Positions 1-8,400 of a stretch of 11,253 nt of DNA are shown here, piece after piece. The translations under genes and the position numbers were made by a program. Source of the DNA: Minisyncoccota bacterium (GTDB taxonomy: Bacteria; Patescibacteriota; Minisyncoccia; UBA6257; 2-01-FULL-56-20); assembly GCA_031291905.1 (NCBI GenBank), contig JARLIC010000068.1, positions 1 through 11,253 of the forward strand, read 5' to 3'. Under the pieces are notes generated by a model. The model worked only from the letters and a program-made list of their open reading frames with translations. It was not told the DNA's origin and ran no database searches. The stretch's first letter is position 1. Every line of letters begins with the position of its first letter.

Positions 1-2003
<2,003 letters not shown>

Positions 2004-2009
2004 GCCTGA

Positions 2010-2058
2010 GGCCGAGACCGAGACCGAGACGTGAGATCCCGAGACCAAGACCGAGACT
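2010..2058. repeat. CCGAGA hexanucleotide repeat
   Basis: Tandem, partly degenerate CCGAGA/CCAAGA units just upstream of the minus-strand start at 2003. It falls in the presumed 5' UTR or promoter of that gene. Translating it in the minus frame gives a Ser/Val run ahead of ATG 2003, without an ATG, which supports starting at 2003. Confidence 0.75.
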
Positions 2059-2324
2059 CAAGGAAGAACTCTGAGAGAAGTGACACCGCGCACTTCTGTG
2101 TGCCGCACGACAGTGAGCGCGAGAGGCACGAGATTGGCGCTGAGGAGAGGGAGGAGCGAGGCACGAGAGCACGCGACCGTGAGCACGCGAACCGACAGTG
2201 AGTCGAATGCCTCGAGCACAGATCGAGAGGCGGCGTCGAGGAGACTCGACTCCGTGGTGCGCACTGGTGTGACGTACGCGTGTGCCGGCGGTGTGTGGTC
2301 GAGAGGCTCAGTGAGGCGGGCGGC

Positions 2325-2406
2325 CCCGAGGATTCGTCTTCGGTTTCGAGACGTCTGTCTCGGGCGCAGTCAGTTTGAAACGAGACACTCAAGACGAATC
2401 CTCGGG
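2325..2406. repeat. 16-bp perfect inverted repeat with nested hairpin
   Basis: The left arm 2325-2340 (CCCGAGGATTCGTCTT) is the exact reverse complement of the right arm 2391-2406. The 50-bp loop contains a smaller inverted pair, CGAGAC (2347-2352) and GTCTCG (2357-2362). It lies in the divergent intergenic region and could be a structured 5' UTR, a cruciform, or remains of a small mobile element. Confidence 0.85.
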
Positions 2407-2490
2407 TCCAGTCGATCGCAGCTCGAAATCGCACATTTCGACCTCGCACACACGTGTCGACACACCACACACCGACACCGACACACGCAC

Positions 2491-5400
2491 ATGATGCCTC
2501 GCCAGGCGGGGGTGAGAGTGGGTGAGTCCAGCGCCTGCGTACTCTCGCGCATGCTCGAGCGTTTCTCGGGACACGATGCACGATTCTGACCTTTCGTTGA
2601 TTCGCCTCTTCGCTCTCCTCTCTCCTCTCTCTGCGACACTCTCCCCTCCCTCCAGTCGCGCGCCCCGGGGTGCGTCCATCGAGCCCTCCCACGGTGAAGC
2701 GGCTGAGTCGTGCTCCCAGCACCGCCTCTGCGCTCTCGAGCGACTTCGCCTTCGAATCGACTTCCTCGATCTCGAGCCTCGGGTCTCGAGCATCGAGCGG
2801 CCTTCCTCCCTCACCACATGTCCCGACGCATGGACCACGCTCTCTCAGCATCACACTCACTCCCCAGGTCACACGCCCGACCCATGCTCGCTTCCCGTTC
2901 ACACCGCATCACGGAATCGCCTCGGGGAATTTCAGCTCACCACTGAGAATTTCTCGACACGCTCCGCTCTTCGATCAAATCGGATCGAGCTCACTCTCAA
3001 GCACACTCACTCCGGATAAGCGAGATCATCATCATCACCCCGTCTCCGATGCCGATGATACGTTCATGGTGCCTGCTGAGACTCCTTCTCTCGGGGACTC
3101 GAATCGAGAGTTTCGTGCCGTGATTCGACCGAATTCGATCAAGATCAGCAAGAGTCTTGTCTCGGTCTTCTCACATGCTGCGTTTAAGATCGAGATATCA
3201 CGCGAGGTGTATGAGGCCGGCTCGAAGCTCTCGGAGGAAGAGCGTGCGATCGTCAATGCAGATCAACCGGGCTCGATGACGCAGATCTGGCTCTCGACTC
3301 CTTTCACTTCACTCTCTCACCTCAAGCTCTTCCTCTTGAAAGGCAATTCGTTGTCCTTCCTTCTCGGGACACAGAACGATGCCGCACCTGGATTCCTGCA
3401 CGGCCTACAGCATTTCCTCGGCATGGCACTCATGGATCTGAATTATCTCGACGCCCTGCATCAGCGAGTCTGTCTCGAGCCGGAACTTCAGAAGCTCGGC
3501 ATCAGTCGTATCATCACTCTACTTCAGGCGCGTTACTTATCGACGCGTGCGCTCTCGAACTCCGATTCCACCGGAGTGATGTATCTGCCACCGGAGGCGT
3601 TGAAGGCTCCGGATTCGGAAATTCCTTGGAAGGAGGAACGAGCGCGACTTCTGAAGGATTTCGATATCATCCGCACGAATACGATACTGAAGGATTCCAA
3701 GCTCGATCAACGAATCAGCGTTCACCTGACTGATTCTCAATTCCATGCGCTCGAGCATTATGTCGGGCTGCCGGGCATGCGGCCTGAACCGCCTCTGCCG
3801 CCGGATCTTGATCCTCAAATCAAGTCGCGTGTCGGTCGTGGAGATGCGCTCAACTATCTTCTCGGTGCTCTCGAGCCGAGTCCCTCTCCGAACTCCGCGC
3901 TCGATTACTGTCTCTTCCTCCACGCGGCTCTCTCCTATGTGCCGTATCTTGATTGGTGGCATACGACCTTCGAGAAGAAGCAGCAGACGAAGCTTCTCGA
4001 GATTGGAATCATGACCGCGAGTCAGCTCATCGAGCTTCTTCAGTGCGAGTACTTTCTGCTGCGTGAAGAAGCGTTCGGGTCTGGTGATCGCCGACTGCTC
4101 TTGTCTCCGGGTCTCAATCCCGCGTTTCTGGACTCCCTCAAGACATTGGAAGTCTTTCGAAAGAGTTCCATACTCAAGTGGATTGAGACCGATCAGGATG
4201 AAAGAATTCTTCTGCTGCGGTTGGCTTTAGACGATCCCAAGATCCAAGCGAGTCTCGGTCTCAATTCCTCAGATGGCGTCCAGCTATGGCGCGATGTGAT
4301 TCGTGATGAGTTGAAGACTCTCGAAGATCTGAAAAAGGCGCGGACACTCCTCGAGAAGATGATGCGCGCTGACTTTCAGAGTTGGTGCAAGAAGAAACTC
4401 CCTAAGAAGTCGGTAAAGATGGTGAACAAGTTCATTATGTCACGCTTCTCCGTTGTCATGCTTCTCCTGAGAATCGAGCTGGACGATGGGACCTGGAGGA
4501 CGGAAGAGGTGGTGGAGCGGTTTCATTGCTTCTCGAACAATGATTCGAAGCTCGTGGGTGCCATGGCCTCACTTCCTCGCGCTCGTTCTGATCGCTGGCG
4601 TGAAGCTCATCTCGCTGCCTACGATTTGAAGCGATATTCTCGCTTCATTCCTGAATATCTCAAGGTCAATCACGAGATCGACTCGATCTATTGCTCGAGC
4701 GAATGTCTCGGTCTGTCACGTGAGCCTCTCGTGTTATGTGGCTTCCCGGACTGCACCAAGAAGATTCATCGAACCTGCATGAAGAAGTCTCGAGTCGATC
4801 ATCTGCCTCTCACCCAGGCCGAGGCTCAGTATCATCCGGCCATGGACTCCGCTGGTCTTCCTTCGGTCTTCTGTGAGGCACATCTGCATCCCGAGAGTGT
4901 GTTCTGTCAGGGTGCGGAGGCGCGACCCTCCATCGTCCTCGATCTCTCATGCCTCTCTCACTGTCAGCTCCACTGCTCGATTGGTGATCTCATGAGACAC
5001 GGTGGTCTTCATCCGATGGACGTTCGACTCAGGCCATGCCCGGCCTGCGTGCGAGAGGGCTGTCATCGGCCGTATCACGCGCAGTGTCTTCAGCATGGTG
5101 CGCTGCTCGGAGGTCTCAAGCGCGATTGCTCCACCGGTCTCTGTGAGAAGCACGTGAGGCAACGCCACGCACGTGATCCGAAGCTCGGTCCCTGCGGTCT
5201 GGTCGCACTCTATGGCGTGGAGGCTCTCGACTCGAAGGGAATGGCGCAGTTTGATCAGACTCCTTATCATCTGCTTCCGAATGCCGCCTCGAATCTTCAG
5301 TACAAGCTACTTCAGCCTCTCCTGCCGGCGATGGAGCGTCAGGTCGTTCGCCAGAATCGCGAGGGCGTGATCGATCGTGCCGCGGCTCTGCAGCATCACT

Positions 5401-8400
5401 GCTTGCCGAGTCGTCCATCTCTGTGTCAGATCAATCACATGCTGGCTCGACCAGATCTGATCGCCGACTGGATGTTATCCTTCGCACGATGCTCGAAGTG
5501 CGGTGACTCCAGCCTTGAGTATCACTCGTTGTGTCTCATGCAATCTGTGCCTGGAACCGGAGACTTATCTCTGTCGGATCAGTTCAAATCTGCACCGTTG
5601 CTTCTGTGTCCGCATCACGCGGGTTTACGAGCGCTCGATTCTCGATCCGCATCGAAGCCTTCCATTCTCGATGTCACTTATCCTCTTCTGACATCACATC
5701 CATTCCGTGAGCATTTCGCTCTTGAGAGCCAAGTGAAATCCTCTGGCCCGACTCCTTCTGCGCCGGAACCTGCGGATCCTCATGGTGAGGAGTCACCGAG
5801 TCGCGGATCGGGAAGGGAGGATGGGGAAGATGATGACGATATGTCTGATCAGAGAACACTCACCACGCTGCAAAGATCTCAGGCCGGCAGCGATCAAGAC
5901 GAGGAGATGAATGAGGACGAGGAAGAGGAGGAAGACGGCGAGGGAGACGACGAGGAAGAGCAAAAAGTGGAAGCTCCGAATCCGGCGGAGCCTCTCACAC
6001 TCGTCATCGGTGCCGACTATCACCGTGATCCTACGACTGCCGATCATTCGAGACTCGCACGCTTGACCGGGAGCGTCTTCACCGCCGGTCGAGAACCGGT
6101 GAGTGTCTGCCTTCCCGAACACCGTCAGATTCAGTCCGATCCTCATGCACAACTGCTCGATGGCTTCCCGGACATCAGCGAGCAGCTGAGAGAGTCGATT
6201 CCCGGTCATCGTGCCTTCACTCGTGTCATCTTTGACTTTCTCTCGCCGGATTACCGCGAGTTCACTCCGAGCGCCGTCGCGAGGGTGATTCGATCGCTCA
6301 CATCAAATTCACTCATCGATACTGAGACTGTGATCGAGACTCCGAACTTCCGCCTCTGGAGCACTGGCGCCTTCGATCCATTTTCGCTGAATGAAGCTCG
6401 TTCGGACATCGAGTCTGCTGATACTTCAATGTCGGAGCCCATCGATCACACAGCACGTATCTTTCGCTTCCTCCTGGAACCTCGATCCGGTTCCGCGTAC
6501 CTCGATGTTCCTGTTTCAGAGCCGTCGTTTGAGATCTTTGAGAGACATCTGCCTGATGTGCATCCTCGCCTTCCGGTTCTCGAGATTCGCTATGAGAAGG
6601 ACTCGGACGGATGTATGCGTCGACTCGTAGGCCTCAGAGAGGCCTGGAATAATCTTTCGGCTGCCGCTCCGACTCAAGGGCCGGCAACTGTTCGTCCAAA
6701 TCAGCCCTCAATCCTTCAGCCTCCCCAACGTTCAATGTCGCTTGCTGCGGCTCCGGCTCCGGCTGCTCGTCCTACTCGAAAGCACAGTACAGCCTCGTCC
6801 CGAAGTCATCGGCGCTCGAGATCTCGACGCAGATCTCAAGACGATGGTGTGACTGTGGCTGCCGGTCCGGGTCCGGGTTCTCCGGATGCGCCGAACACAG
6901 AGTCTGCAACAACGACGATCTCTATCGGAGCGCAATCGAGCCGTTCCGCGGCTAATCTCGGCAACGCCGGTGCGGCTGCTGGAACCGAAGCTTCGGCGCA
7001 AGCCACGAACACGAGCGCTGCCATGGAAATCGAAGCAACAGAGACCCATACCTCTTCGACAATGGTCGCGAATACAGCTGCATCGACTGACTCCACGGCG
7101 GCCGCCGTCATGTCCTCGAGTGTTCTCGGAACGACGATGGTCGGAGCGGTTTCTTCGGACACATCTGCGAACGCAATCGATGCCATGTCTGCAGCTCTGC
7201 AGGCTGGCACAAACGCAGAGTCCAAGGAAGCAGGCATGCAAGTGGACGAGACGAAGACGACCAACAATGACGCAGTCACGAAGACCGCAATCGATGAGAC
7301 TCAGGCCCCCGCTGCTGCAGACAACCCTGGAGGCGCTTTGGCCGAATCCGCCGCAGTCGGTAAACCGGATGGAACGTCAGGACCACAGCCGAATCCCGAA
7401 GACACTCCGAAGGACGCTGGAGGCGCCTCCGAAGAGAGTAAGGCCCCCGCTGCTGCAGACGATTCTTCAGCCAAAGTTAGCAACACTGACGATTCAGCGC
7501 TGACGACTCTCTTCAGCGCCGAAGACATTCAGCTGGCTATCGCTGATTCTCTGAAGAGCCAGGAAGAATGGAATCAGGCCCAGCGCCGACTTCGCGAGTT
7601 AAGGGATTCTACAGAGGTCGCGTCAAAGGGCGATTCCATCCATCAGAGCATTCATGTGACGTCGTCTGCCAAGGCGATTCAAGAGGCGAAGCTCGATACT
7701 GCTGATGTCGATATGGATCTCGCAATGGCGATCAACCTCTCAAAGACAGAGATGGAGAAGCTCCAAAAGAAGTATAACAGACCCGACGATTGGGAATCTT
7801 CTCCGAGCGAAGTGCTCTTCGATGAGATTTGGTCTGCAACCAACTTCGCAGACGATGAGATCCTGAAAATCGCGGACGTCAAGGACGTCAAGAGGCCAGG
7901 TCTCCTCAAGGACGGTAAGATTCCAGGCGAGCGCAATGGTACGATCTTTCAAGCCATCGCTCTCGAAGAGCATGATCCGATGAAAGATCCATTCGGTGAT
8001 TCTCCGAACATTCCGCTGCGCTTCGAATCAATCAGCGGGGACAACCTCGATTGTGGTCCAAGATCCTGTGCTGCGGCCGCCTTTCCCGAACTCACGCACC
8101 AAGGCTCGCGTAATAAGAGTGGCGGACAGCCGCAAGATCGCGCAGCGAAGGCAGCAGAGAAGTCCATCGCTGAGGGCATGCGTCAGGTTTGGGGTGATCT
8201 TCTCGAGACTCTCAAGGACCCATCGGCTTTCTCGGATCCGAAGTACAATCATCTGATCGCAAATCTCTGTCGCGCTTGGGGTGCGAAGTGCAATGCCGAG
8301 CAACTCCAGGAGCTCGTGAATCTCCTCGGTAAGTCGCTTCCAAAGTCTGGGAAGCCAGTCGGCGCAGAGATGATGGCTCTCTCTTCCTTCCTCCAGAATT

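Larger units (their letters stand above)
2004..2490. promoter_or_regulatory. divergent intergenic region, candidate bidirectional promoter
   Basis: This ~490-bp stretch separates two head-to-head genes. It is GC-rich with no evident TATA box. It holds the CCGAGA repeat, several GTGAGT/GTGAGC donor-like sites (for example 2198-2203), a 16-bp inverted repeat, a palindromic ACACGTGT (2450-2457), GTGTCGACAC (2454-2463), and a CA-rich tract before ATG 2491. An ATG at 2207 opens a short ORF of about 22 codons that would be a uORF if transcribed. Long Arg/Ser-rich open frames here on both strands look like compositional artefacts. Promoter function is inferred from gene layout alone. Confidence 0.45.

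Noticed and set aside
2080..2589. 169-residue plus-strand open frame in the intergenic region
   Set aside because: It begins with GTG, is Arg/Ser/Thr-rich without domains, and spans the inverted repeat. Only the end from ATG 2491 is used as a first exon.
6732..7279. Antisense open frames of 147-169 residues opposite the Ala/Ser-rich linker
   Set aside because: They are shadows of low-complexity coding on the plus strand; the antisense products are Arg/Ser- or Ala/Val-rich repeats with no motif.
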